From the NCBI GenBank assembly GCA_011319805.1, contig SJRY01000260.1, forward strand, positions 434,001 through 498,000: 64,000 bases of DNA, given 5' to 3'. This DNA comes from Macrocybe gigantea. Its lineage: Eukaryota > Basidiomycota > Agaricomycetes > Agaricales > Callistosporiaceae. Positions within the stretch are counted from its first letter, which is position 1. Each line of letters opens with the position of its first letter. A program made the position numbers and the translations under genes. Of the stretch, positions 1 to 11,512 are shown piece after piece. The notes under the pieces were generated by a model. It searched no databases and was not told the DNA's origin. It saw nothing but the letters and a program-made list of their open reading frames with translations.

Positions 1-170
1 GTCTGACCGCGCAGCAGGCCACTCTCGGCGTGGAATCCTCGCCCTCTTCAACATTGGCATCCGCCCAGCCGTTCGTCGAGTGCGGTGGGACAGTGATCGT
101 GCACGCACAAGAGGACTATTCTAACCCGTACATACCAGGGCAGAAGATCACGGTATGCATCAAGCACTAG
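1..170 (+). CDS. 3' end of an unrecognised gene (partial)
   Basis: An open frame enters from the left edge (codons from position 3) and runs 55 codons to a TAG at 168-170. The visible tail reads as ordinary coding sequence, for example FVECGGTVIVHAQEDY and a C-terminal ITVCIKH. I do not recognise the family from this fragment. The AT-richer sequence that follows fits a 3' untranslated region. The rest of the gene lies outside the window. Confidence 0.45.
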   Translation, partial: LTAQQATLGVESSPSSTLASAQPFVECGGTVIVHAQEDYSNPYIPGQKITVCIKH

Positions 171-325
171 AAATTGCTTTCCCTAGTAGACGGACAGAAG
201 CGTATTGAAAATCTGTAATTCGCATGTTATACTGTACAACTCATGTTACCTGCCTTCTTCCATCGGACTGTGGGATAGTCATTTTGACATCATGGATATG
301 ATGGTAAAAATCAAAAACAGGACTG

Positions 326-425
326 TGCCCTCTGCAAGGCTCGAACTTGCGACCTCAGGATTTCCCATCTAGTATGGATCATATTTCTATGAGACCTGCG
401 CTCTAGCCAACTGAGCCAAGAGGGC
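326..425 (-). tRNA. tRNA-Met (CAT anticodon, elongator type) with intron
   Basis: On the minus strand the sequence folds as a tRNA. The 7-bp acceptor pairs GCCCTCT with AGAGGGC, the D stem is GCTC/GAGC, the anticodon loop is CTCATA, and the T arm carries TTCGAGC. The anticodon CAT is at 391-389. A 26-nt intron (387-362) sits one base 3' of the anticodon, the canonical position for nuclear tRNA introns. The U-U apposition at the base of the anticodon stem is also found in other fungal elongator Met tRNAs. The discriminator base is A (326). Confidence 0.93.
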
Positions 426-449
426 TACAATTATTACATGCTTGTAAAC

Positions 450-1519
450 TTATAGTCCTCGTTCGCAAATGACCCTCCCAATCTTCTCCCGCACCTTGAC
501 GTCGACCATGTAGCCAAGCAAGCTCGCCTCGCGAATGTCCTCGTCCCAATCGATTCTTCCCTTCTCAAACGCGATGACGATCGAGCTGCCTCCAAACTGA
601 AATAAGCCGATCTCATCGCCCCTGTCCAGCACATCGCCGACGGTGCGCTCAATCTTGACGCTGCCAACCTCGTTCGCGCCTATAGCGACAAAGAGGACGT
701 CGCCGCACACGTCGGATCCAGTATCGAGCACCAGCGCGGTGCGCGCATTGGCGTCGAGGACGGAGATATCGCTTCGCACGGCGAGAGGATCCACGCCGTA
801 ATACGTCCCAGGCACGTGTCGTAGCCACTTGATCCGCCCTCGCACGGGCGCATGGTACCGATGATAGTCCTGGGGGCTGAGACGGCACACGCACACGCTG
901 CCCTCGGTCCAATTCTCAGCCAGCTCCCGCGCGTCGGCGTCCGCGCCGAGAAGCGAGGCTAGCGAGAACGCGTGGCCTTTGATCCAAAATGCGGTCGTGA
1001 GCCGGAAAGAGTCGAACGCGACGATGCGCGCGTCGGCGCAGGATACGAGAATGGAGTCGTCGTCGGGCGCTCCGTTAAGCGGTCGTGCGCCTTCTGCCAG
1101 GTGCCGGGTGAAAAAATTGTTAAAGCACGTGTACGCCTCTGGGTTGGGCGGGTCGAACGAGGCCATGTCGATGCCGAACCGCTCGACGAACGGCTTGATA
1201 TCGTGCTTGGACCTCGGATCGCGCTCGTACGCGCCTGAGATGTCTGCGCAGCGGTGCAGGTAGGTACGGAGAAGCTGCGTGCGGTCGAGCCATTCAAGCA
1301 GCGGGAGAAGAGCAGCAGGTCGTACGCGCGGCGGCGCAGCGGGACTTGCTCGCGCACGATCTCTCCCGTCGCGCGGACGACGCACGGGTGGCCGACGCGC
1401 TCGCTGCGGAGGTTGGCCCACCAGTAAGCGAGAAAGGCGCAGAGCTGCTGAATGAAGAGAGCAGGCTGCAAGAGGTCGCGCAGGTGCGGCAGCTGAGGCT
1501 CGGATTGGATCTTGGTCAT
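450..1519 (-). CDS. Phosphatidylserine decarboxylase-like enzyme, one frame break
   Basis: Member of the pyruvoyl-dependent PSD family, about 356 aa if read through one indel. The conserved core is clear: FNNFF, a triad-type aspartate region (SCADARIVAF), DYHRYHAPV with the histidine expected for self-cleavage, and near the C-terminus FGGSS, where classical PSDs have LGST. The start at 1519 (MTKIQSEP) gives a sensible N-terminal helix region ending RRRAYDLL. That frame must then shift by one base at about 1308-1312 to join LPLLEWLDRTQLLRTY; the local sequence is a CTG/CTC repeat, so a lost base is likely. The GGSS variant occurs, as I recall, in PSD-like amino-acid decarboxylases such as the psilocybin enzyme PsiD. 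Membrane lipid synthesis or amino-acid decarboxylation are therefore both possible. No partner genes lie nearby. Confidence 0.82.
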
Positions 1520-3902
1520 GACAATGGCAGTACGTGTTAGAGATTTCAGTGAAATGTTTCTGTGTCGGGGCCATGACGCAACTGAGCCTGTCACATGTCC
1601 CCCTTCTCAGACGTCTCGCATTGATCATCGTCATCTGTTGTTTTTCTTGCAAATCGGCTCGACCAACTTGATTAAACACGCGACATAGATGCACCGTCGT
1701 ACCTGTCACTCATCATCTGAGGGCTGTCTTACAATGGCGACTAATGGATGACCCGTATGTCTAAATACCTCTTTCTCACCTCGAATCTTTGGCGCTCGAT
1801 TTGCTGAACAGTTCTAGTCCTGAATGGGAAAGGGAAGGAAAAAAAGGGGGGAGGTAACCGTGATAAAAAATAAGACAACATTCACAACACATTTCAACGA
1901 ATTTGAATGCATCATAGCCTTTCTGTAGCTATTGAATGCCGGCTCCGAGAAGTCCACTGATCTTGCAGGGTCGTAGACCTATAACACAGCATGTCAGTAC
2001 TAGATTTGGGGCAAGGCACGCTAAATGGCTATTCCCAATTCTGTGTGCCCTTCTGCGCCCCAATTCTATGTAGCTCGCTGTTTCTAAAAGTTACCGTTCC
2101 ATTCTTCGTGTCTTTAACGTTATTCAATCATCCCCCTATATAACACAAACTTGACACGTTACCTGTCATCTGTTCTGCGTCGAATGAAGACGACAGCAAT
2201 CATTCGACTAGCTAGCTGACATCGCCGTCCTAAATGATATGTGTGGCGATATGCAGGCCAGAAATGTGACGACAGACCAAAAATGTAACAATGATGGCAT
2301 GAACATAAGTGAGGTGAGGGGGGATTGCAATACCGTTTGAAAACCCCTTTGCGGTGCAGAGAGCGACAAAAGAGAACTAGAGCTGTGTGGAGAAATTCAG
2401 GCTCGGAATCAAAGGAAACGAACCCTTCAAGGGAGGAGTAAACAGCTCCCTATATGGCTTGCAAACTGCCATATGTGGGAGGCATGATTTCAGTGATAAG
2501 CCATTGCCAGTTCGAGAAGAGCATCAAAAACATGAACTGGATCAAAACGCATTCATACCATTGGAAGTTTCACTTTGACAGTCGCATGACCAATCTATTT
2601 GTGCTCATCACATCGTTTTCGGAATCATGATCAATGGTGCTTCTCCACATTGACATCCTCATCTTTTTTAAATCTGTTTTGACCATAATCACAAAATAGT
2701 GTCTCGCCTCTATATGAACATGGTCCGGCCAACGCGTGCTGCCCCCACCCCTTAGACCGATTGTCACAATGAGTCTCTTCAGACAGTTTGACGTTCACTT
2801 CTGTGTGGTCTTCCCTCTCTCGCATAATGTCGTGGCGCCGGACTTATGCCCTTAGGTCAGGTTATAGATTCCGGGCGAAGAACATCAAGGAAAGCAGAGA
2901 AGAAGTCTCAAAGATACCGTCTTACCGCCCTCGCTTCGGTTCGTGATTCTAGAACACTGAAATCATGTCTTTCTTTGAGGCAAACTAGCTCCAACTTCCA
3001 AGGGTACCAAAGGTGGACCTCTTTTTGTGTTTGAGTTTTTGCCTTTCTCTTTTCTTTCGGGAACCCTGGCTAAGCTCCAAGTTGTCGTAAAATTTGGGGT
3101 TCAAAGGCTTGAGGGAGCGTTCGACATTCAGAACTCCGGCCCGGCATTCATACACACTTGCGACGGAAAAACCAGCGGGAGCAGAAACGGTCCTCGGAAA
3201 ACCGGCGGAACGCCCGCTGCGCAAAAAGGGAAAGACGATTGGCCACATCTCGATATGTTTTCGTCGTCATTTGAAATGCGAAGACAATCGATGAACTCTT
3301 TTTCCCCGCCTGGCTGCGATGATTGTGATCATGATGAAAAGTGCAAGCACATCCAAGTTCGGTGACGTGCGGCCGTTCGGCTCATAGGTTAGGGCACCCT
3401 CGTGACCTCTCGTACAGCATACTCCGACCCACGGCAGAAGGTACGGATTGATGGTACACAGACCTATCGGCACCAGCGAGCGCCCTGCGCCGATTGGCCC
3501 AAGAGGAGAGGCATCCAAGGCATGACTATCTAAGCTTCCGGTCATCTTCCTCCCCGTTCTTCACTTTCTCTATTTTGGATAACCTCTCATGACGATTGTG
3601 ACGTGGAGTGTTCAAATAATCGACGAGGTTTTGTCCATGTCCTTTTTTCTGTGTGGCTACTCTAGCCCTTTTGGAGGATACGTGACGTGGTCATGGGCTA
3701 GGTGGATCATTAAAGACGCTGCCATACGAACCTCTCTTCTCGTCTAACCATATAATCCTCAAGATTACCCTTTCTTGTTTTGTTTTCTTCTTTCCAACTT
3801 GTCTGCATCTAGTACGATAACGGCATCGTCATCGACAAAGGAATCTGGGGTGTTGAATCACGAAAGTACATCTAACACGCAAACGAACTCAGCTTCGGCC
3901 CT
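1520..3902. other. Intergenic, no supported gene
   Basis: About 2.4 kb with only short chance-length open frames on both strands. None shows a recognisable domain, consistent splice sites or protein-like composition. It probably contains the promoter of the PSD-like gene at its left end. Confidence 0.5.
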
Positions 3903-4169
3903 ATGTTCGTAAGATGGACAGATTCGTGGACCGAACCAGCCGAGCTGAAACGAAACGAAGACCCGACAAAGCGGCTGAGATGTCCACGCGAAAAATGCTT
4001 GGGAGGGCACAAGAGCGAGAGAAGGCCCAGGAAGCATATCTCCAATTGTGAACGAAAAGATGCGCCGGCGTATCCGGCGTGCGGGGAAGGGACGATCCAG
4101 ACCTTAAAAAACGGCGAGCCTCGTGAGCTCATGCAACTTCTTCGACATGCTCCATCTCCCTCGTCCTGA
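3903..4169 (+). CDS. Possible small Cys/His-containing protein
   Basis: An 88-codon frame follows a pyrimidine-rich stretch (3765-3800) that could be a 5' leader. The product has a CPREKC motif, then KHISNC and PACGEGTIQTLKNGEPRELMQLL, which looks more like protein than random sequence. I cannot name a family. It could equally be an exon of a longer spliced gene or a remnant. The 660 bases to its right (4170-4829) hold nothing I can support. Confidence 0.22.
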   Translation: MFVRWTDSWTEPAELKRNEDPTKRLRCPREKCLGGHKSERRPRKHISNCERKDAPAYPACGEGTIQTLKNGEPRELMQLLRHAPSPSS

Positions 4170-4829
4170 TGCTTTCCATTCTTGACAAGCTAGTGGCGCC
4201 GCTCACGGCCGGTGTGATATGGAGATGTTGCACGGGAACCATCATGAGGGGTCTAGTCCTCTCTTTGAGGATGACCTGTTTCATTAGAGCACCGGCACCC
4301 GACGATCCGATAGCATACCAAGCGATCGTCGTTGTCGTATTCCCAAATTTGAAGAAAAAAATTAAAAGAACTTTCTTTTCGCATTTTCTTTATCCTGTGT
4401 GCCCTCGTACTCAACTATATGAGAAAGGAACTTGAGTTATGTCTGTTTTTCCTTTTGGTCTTCTACATTATTTTTTTTTGGCACTAGAATGAAGGGGGGA
4501 AAAGGACGACCTAGAAGTGAGGTGGACCTACAAGGAACGTAGATCTTCAATATTTCATCACCTCGTGTCATGGTCGAGGGAAAAACAGAAAGGAAACATG
4601 ATATATTAAAAACGCTTCAGCAACCGGGGAAAACACAGGAATACGAAAGGGAAAAGAATAAGGAAGAACAGAAGACGAGGAAATCGGAAACGGGTACGGG
4701 CAAGGACATGGGCAAGGGGAGGGATAAAGAACAACCGTGTGTGGAAGGACTTCTATTAGAGTCAGCGTGCTCAAATTTTCTCGCCAGTTTTGCTCCTACT
4801 GCGAGTCACTTCTGGGTCCGCGGCGACCA

Positions 4830-7554
4830 TCATGATGGCTTGGAAAGCAGGTCGAATGGAATGCGCTTCCTTCCTGCCTTGGAGCATCTTACCTCCGCCG
4901 TCATGACCAGGGCAAGACAGAAGGAAGATGGAGAAGAGACGCATAATAAAATGAATGACAAAAGGAATAAGTGATAAGAGAAAACAGGCAAAAAGAAGGA
5001 ACATAAGAGGATGAGAGAAATCCAGATGTTCCAGACGCTATCGCCAAGCCACATGATGAGCTCCTCATCGCTGGTGTCCTCCAGGATTCGAGGCCTGGCC
5101 AGATGGATGCCGTTGCGTGTGGGACGCGGATCATGCATCAACGAGGGCGCAGATGAGGGCGACGCTATCGACACGGACGATGGCATGCGGGGTGGCTGAA
5201 GCGGGTGAGGATGGTAAGCGGGCTGGTGCGGTAACACGGGCGTATGGGGCTGCGACTGCTGTTTCCCGCCGCGCATAAGCGTAGCCAGGAGTGCCGTGTC
5301 GACCGGTTGCGACCTGGGCCCCGTCGGCGGTAGGCGCGGCGGCTGCGGCAGATGTGGTGGCCGCTGTTGCTGCTGTTGGCTGAATCTGGACGGGTTGCCC
5401 GCGCCAGGGGATGGCAGCTGCGCAAGCGCATGCGACGTTGATGATGAGGATGAGGCTTGCACCGTGCGAGGCTGCGGCGGGGGGTCGGCAGCGACCTCGG
5501 GCGCTGCGACGACGACGTGGCTGCTGCCGCTATCGTGCTTTTCGCCGCGCGCAGGGCTGCCATCCTGTCCGATGACGGGGCGGAATGGGTCGGCGTCGGT
5601 GCGGCGGGAACCGTCGGCGTTGAAGCGGGTGTTAGGATCGGCGTCGGTTTTCGGACTGACGGCGGTGACGAGGGCGGCCCCAGCACAGAGATCGGCTTCT
5701 GGGTCGATAAAATGGCTTTGGGCGGCGCAGAGGTGGCGGGTGTCGAGGGGGAGCTTTTTTTTGCCTTTGGTTTCGGCTTCGTATTGGATCCAGAGCCGGA
5801 TGCCTCCTTGTAGTCCGCGCCATCGTCCTCGCTGGTGGACCGCTTCCGCTTCGCGCCCGTAGGTTTCGTGCTGCTCTCTCCCAACCCGGTAATCCGTACG
5901 TTCTTGATGAAATCCAACATCGTCTTCGCCACACGATCGTTCATGCGGATATCAAAATGTGAATCTCTCACATCATCGCGCATCTTTGCGATCGTAGCGG
6001 CGAGCTGGGCGCGGCTTAGAGCATCCTTGTGGACTGCAACGAGGAGGCTGATCAGGACGAACTCGATGGGGGAGACTTTGGACGGCTTTCTGAAGAACTG
6101 GCTCAGCTGTGGGTCCTGCACGAGTTCAGAGAACACGCGGAACGTGTCGTGCACTTTGTCCTGCAGCGAGGGTGGGAACGGTTCGGAGACGCTCAACCAC
6201 TTTTCGAGCCTGACGATAGATCCAGCGGATTTCATCGTCGGACCGTAGGTATTTATGCAATAGATGGCCTGCGCAAGGCATCGGAAGTCGCTCCCACGGG
6301 AGCGGTCCCATTCCAAGGCCTCGCCTCCTAGACCGTTTTCGTCTTTGAGAAATTTATACTGTACTTCGCGTATGAAGGCGGCACGGGGGGTGCTTATGAC
6401 CTGCAATTTTTCTAGTTCACCCTTAATTAACTCCAGAAATTCGCGTTCGTCATGGAACACCAACCCGCTGGCGTGAGTGCCATCCCAAGTTGAACTCTCT
6501 GTTTGGGCGGTCAGGGACAAGAGGAGCAAGTATTCATCGACTTGACACACCTGGAAGATTTCTCGTTCATCATTTCCTGTGATGTCTTGGTACTCTACGC
6601 AGACAATCTGCTTGTTAGCAAAGGCACGCTTCAGTTTATCCGGAAGGATCTTCCTCGGCCGTGACTTTGAGGCGGGCACAGGATCATCCTTATACCATAA
6701 TTTCTCGCCTGTCGATCTGTGAGGGAGTATAAATCATGCGGGAACAGAAGTGCGTTGCGTGACGTACGGATCCTTGTCTGTGAGGGGTGGAGAGTCCTGG
6801 TCAGTAATCATCAGCAAGGGCGGACTAGTGACAAAACTGACGTGGTATCTGCAAACGGAATAGGATGTAAATGAGGAATTAGAAAAGAGTTGGAAAGATA
6901 ACTGAGCTCACTATTCCATCCATGAATCTGGCAAAGATGAAGAAAAACGTATAAAACGACTATTATATGACAAACATGATGAACACACGCACTTTCGTAT
7001 TGAAGTTAAACGCTGTTTCCCATCTATGCACGTTTTCGACTCTGTTCCATCATCGGATATTTTCGTGGCTGGAGCAACACGTGTATGAAGAAAACAAGAT
7101 GAATAGTGTCCATGGCGAAAACGCAGTGCGTCGCATACCGAAGATGACTGGAGGAATGTAGAAATTGCGGAAAATAGAGTCTATGAGTCCAATTTGTTTC
7201 GTGTCTGGCCAGACAACGTCTACAACAAAAATGAAGACGTTGAGACATGGGACATCGTCTCCAGCGGGCTTGGAGGGCATACCTCGTTGATACTCCGGCT
7301 CAAGGTCGATATCCGCATTGACGATCTGGTCTGAAATACAAGATCAACGACAAATCACGTCACAGGAACTCGATACACGCCCACTCACCGTGCAAAGCCG
7401 CGGCAGTATAGGTCGTTGCTCGCGGTGGCTTGAGCGCATTTTTTATGCGATACCCATCATGCTTGCGGACATCCTTTGCTGCTTTGTTTGATGTTCCCTG
7501 ATAATCGTCATCTGACTCTATTCCAGTGAGTTCGGAGCTATCGTCAGAGTACAT
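4830..7554 (-). CDS. DUF262 (GmrSD-N / ParB-like fold) protein, nine exons
   Basis: Exons that keep phase: 7554-7389, 7330-7283, 7219-7139, 7068-6993, 6927-6912 (16-nt microexon), 6796-6768, 6716-6551, 6498-6465, then from 6411. The joined protein carries the DUF262 hallmarks: NALKPPRATTYT, ADIDLEPEYQRDVVW, FRNFYIPPVIF, the core TCIDGKQRLTSI (DGQQR-type motif), ANKQIVCVEYQ, NEREIFQ-RVQLGMALTPAEKLQV and WDRSRGSDFRC. A Ser/Pro/Ala/Gln-rich tail follows. In this tail the better frame changes at about 5470-5545, near TCG and C runs, to one ending ILEDTSDEELIMWLGD. The exact 3' end is uncertain because another terminal intron is possible. In bacteria the domain belongs to GmrSD-type restriction nucleases; its job in fungi is unknown to me. 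The ATG is 134 bp from the divergent MAD1 start. Confidence 0.82.
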
Positions 7555-7688
7555 GGAGCAGAAGAAAAAAAGGCGTGCAACTGGGACTGAAAGCGAGGGC
7601 CCCTGAACGGAGTTGACAGCGATTGCACAAATAAGTATCAATAATCCTCTTTGCTGCCGTCCATTGTCCCCGCCATCGCGCATTTAAG
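7555..7688. promoter_or_regulatory. Short bidirectional promoter between DUF262 gene and MAD1
   Basis: Only 134 bp separate the divergent start codons at 7554 (-) and 7689 (+), so both transcription starts must lie in or very near this interval. I see no convincing TATA box, so the shared control is inferred from spacing alone. Confidence 0.45.
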
Positions 7689-10189
7689 ATGGAAAGGGAT
7701 GAGTTTTCGACGCCCTTCAACAGGTCTACCTCGTATAATCCGTTTGCGCCGACACCGTCGACGGCGACGAAGCGTGACTCGCTGGTTGCAGAACTGGAGC
7801 GAGGTCAGTGTAGATTCATGCATCGAGCGCTACGCCTTTGTGCACGCAAACGGACGGATTTATTAAAAGTTTGACATACAGATCCGAAACTTTCGACAGC
7901 GAAACGGCAGCAGCGTTCACAGGTTCTCTCGTCAACTATGGCGCAGGCGAACCTTGAACGAAAGCTCGTTGCCGCTCATACGACGAAGATGGAGCTGGAA
8001 ACAAAGCTCAGGGAGAAGGAGCTTATCATTGAGCGGTTGGAGAGAGACCGGCGGTGGTTTGCAGATAGGGAGAAAGAGGAGAGGGAGGAGAAGGAGAAGG
8101 AACGAGCTGAATACGAGCGCGAGAAGGTCAATCCATATCCTCTCTTTGTTCTGCAGAGCATCTGATACATCGCGTCACACAGCGAAGAAGTGATCAGGAA
8201 CTACGCGCCCTGCGAGATTCACTATCTATCCTCAGGGAAGAGCACGCGGATTTGCAAGATGCGCATTCCACCCTCTCACGGAACACAGCCCAGACTATCG
8301 CGACTCAGAAATCCCAAATTGCCACTATATCACACCAGCTCAGCTACCTGGAAGAAGAACTAGCGCAGATGAAGCAGCTAGCTGAAGAGCGAGGCAGGAC
8401 GATTGAGGAACTGCGGGAGCAGTTTGACGAGCTTAGCTCCGTACAGGACGCGTTGGAGAGGAAAGACACAGAAGCAGAGTCCATGAAGGTCGTTCGCGAA
8501 GAGCTCCACCATCAAGCTGGTTACCTCCGGTCATTAGAATCGACGAATGCCAAGCTGACATCAGAAGTGACCATTTTAAGGAACGAAACACAAGTGTGGA
8601 GGTCCTGAGGGAGGAAAAGAGGGGTCTGGAGAGAAAGGTGAAGATGATGGAGGAACTGAGAGAGAAGATCGTGAAGCTAGAAGCTGAGGTTCTGGCAGGG
8701 AGACGCGAAAGAGAAGCATGGTATACTACATTTCCTCGTTTTTCTCTGTCGAGACATTCAATAGTTTCAATATCAGGGCCAAAGAAAATATGGCGGAGTC
8801 ATCGACTCCATCGAAGACACCAGTGTCCATTACGCGGAGTCTTTCCGAGCTTCGTCTCGCCCACGCACGGTTACTAGAAGAACACGGTTCTACAGTGGCT
8901 TCGCTTCGTCGGCGCGAGGCAGAAGTCAGCAGCCTCGAGGCTCTGGAAGCGGAAATGCGCGGGAAAATGGAAAAATCTGAAAGCGATTGCCGTGAGCTGA
9001 AGGACCAGATTCTTCGCAAGGAACAGCGTGTTATTGTCGCTGAACGGGAAGTCGGATTCCTACGAACGCTCGTTGTAAGTCCCTCTGACTACAACTAAGT
9101 CCTTACCTGGCATGAATCTTTGACTAGGCCGGCTTCAACGCAGAGCACGCAAACGAGGAAGAGACATCGATCAACGAGGCGCAAACGAAACGGATTGAGC
9201 AGCTTGAAGCACTGTTAGAAGAATTCAAGACCGTGAACAACCAGCTGGCGTGTGAAATCGATGCTCTTGGAGGCGATTCTTCGACGCTTGGTCATGGCCA
9301 CACGCGAGAGGAGCTTGCATCCCAGATGAAAGTAATAAAGGCTGAAAAGGAGCAAATGCAACAAGGTTGGTTTATGTTTTCATCATCAGATGCAGTGTCA
9401 AAAAGTCGACGATTTTCGCTCAGCCCTAGAGTCGTTCGAGTCGGAGTCCAAGGCGTATCTAGAAAAGATTGATGAACTCGAACAGTCTCTCTTCGAGCTG
9501 AGCGGGAGATCGCGGGCGGACGACACGTTCCCCCGAAAACGCGCGTCCTCTCGCTTAAGGACAATCCGGAACAGCAGTGGTTCGATCTGCGCCAGGCTGC
9601 CATGAACAGGCTGAAGAGCGAGAACGAAGCATTGATGAAGAGATTAAAGGAGCTGGAGGAGAGTGGAGCCCGTACTGGTGGCCAAGGAGGGCTAGACGAT
9701 GGCAATGAGGAGCTCGTGCCAAGGGAAAGCTGGGAGCTCGTGAATAGGGAGAAGCTGGAGCTGGAAGATGTCGTGAAACAGAAGGAAAAGCGACTACTTA
9801 GGCTACAACAGGTGAATATGTGCCTGGGTTTTGCGTTCCCTCCCCTGATCTGGCCATGACAGATCTTTTCGTCCAAGAGTGCCGAGTTCCGAGAGGCCAT
9901 CGCGTCTATACTTGGCGTGAAGCTGGCATTCTATCCAAATGGCCAAGTCCGTGTGACATCTATCTACGACCTCTGCGCCTCGTTCGTTTTTCAGCCCATC
10001 AACGCCAAGCAGGGCGGCGAAGGCCAGAGTGTGCGGATGCAGCTCGTCGCTCAAGGCGAAGGAGGGCCGCAGGACTTACCGAACCTCATGCACTACTGGA
10101 TCGAAAACGAGCAATGCATACCGGGCTTTTTGGCGAGCGTCACCCTGGAATGCTACGAGAACTCGAAAAGGCAGGACACGGGGAGGTGA
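7689..10189 (+). CDS. MAD1: Spindle assembly checkpoint protein Mad1
   Basis: A long coiled-coil protein of roughly 720 aa. Exons in phase: 7689-7803, 7882-8126, 8183-8720, 8777-9074, 9128-9365, about 9390 or 9406 to 9811, and 9863-10189. The N-terminus (STSYNPFAPTPST) is followed by continuous heptad-like Glu/Lys/Arg/Leu sequence. Before the last exon comes RVLSLKDNPEQQWFDLRQ, then the C-terminal Mad1 domain: EFREAIASILGVKLAFYPN, VTSIYDL and IENEQCIPGFLASVTLECYE. Mad1 recruits Mad2 at unattached kinetochores and is anchored at the nuclear pore. Two one-base losses break the frame, at 8579-8582 (ILR to ERNTSVEVLREEK) and at about 9502 (ELSG to EIAGGRHVPP). The intron acceptor near 9390-9405 is ambiguous. 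The C-terminal domain is intact. Confidence 0.9.
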
Positions 10190-11512
10190 TCTGTCTTGTC
10201 TGCTTACGGACCTTTTTCCTTCACGACTTGTAGATTTTGTCGAACTGTACTCATGATGTTATATTAGATTGCTATTACATATGTATTCCGATATGGATTT
10301 ACGTGCTCAGCGCTCAACACCTATGGATGTCACATACATTCGAACGCAATCGCGTGCAGGGTTATATTCTCAAAGATGCTCAAAATTGGGGCGAGGACTT
10401 CCCACCACCCCCTACCGCAGTGGGATCCTTCCCCGATGGTGGGGGCCCCAGAGAGGATTTTCGATTCTTGAGGAAATCGGACAGTATAATTTCGCCCTCC
10501 CTCTTGAAGCTGTATGAAAGGGCCCGCCTCAAAGAACCACTGTTTCTAGCTTTCAGATCCCCGGCCCGACGTGGCGATATTTGTGGTGCACCGCCATGGC
10601 AAGTCCGACCCCGATAACCAATAACCACTCCAGTGTCATCGAAGCATATGAGCACCCAGAAATCCTTTCTCCTAGTCCCACCACCATCCCTTTCCCCTTC
10701 CGCCAAAGTGTTTCTATGCCCAGGCACCAGACTGACTTGTGGGGAGACGGGGTTGGAGTTGGAGTGGTGGACGCGATTTGATCGATCCACCAGCGATCGA
10801 CAGGAACGGGGAAAAGATGTCCCATATCAGTAATATCATGGCAATGCCCAACAATCTCAGTCTCAGACATGAGATACGAACAAAACACTAGAATCACTGG
10901 TCGTCAAGTACATGTCTTACAAGAATTCGCCTCGGGCTAGAAAGGAAGCCCACACGTTGCTTCTCGTTGCCGTCCACCTGTTCTTCTGCCATCCGCTTGG
11001 CGAGCACATGTATTGTGTATCAGTCTAGGCTCCTTGAAGTCCCGGGCGTGATTTCTTGTGGGGGACATAGAGCACATGGATCTCTTGCTTTTGACATCTG
11101 TATCAGCGTAGAGGTTGTCGAAGGTGCAGTTGCGAGCATTCGCAGGCTCCTAGATAAGCCATTCAACATTCAACTGACTGGAAATTACCGTGTAACACAG
11201 GTTGTCCGGTGGAGGGCTCATGACACCGACGTCTTGCAAGGCATCGATCATATTATTTTCGCGACAGCATTATTCCAGACAGGTGGCATGCGTGTATATT
11301 GACCTTTTAATTTACAGTTGCTGTCTACAGTATATATTGAAGATGGAGAACGGGACAGAGATAGGATAGCAGATTGAAGGTTGAGCCACTTTTTCATGCA
11401 AAGAAGGAAACCCGAAGCCCCATAAGAGAAGAAGAGAAGTCGCCGATCCTTGTTTGCATTGAGATATGAATGGTATTTCTAGATTGGGGGCTAGATCTTG
11501 CGCTGTGGACCG
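10190..11512. other. Intergenic between convergent MAD1 and BTB gene
   Basis: About 1.3 kb. Overlapping open frames of 110-136 codons on both strands at 10237-10897 read as low-quality sequence with no recognisable domain and no consistent splice pattern. I support no gene here. Confidence 0.45.

Noticed and set aside
10237..10897. Overlapping 110-136 codon frames on both strands
   Set aside because: The frames overlap each other on opposite strands, none resembles a known protein, and none connects to neighbouring exons.
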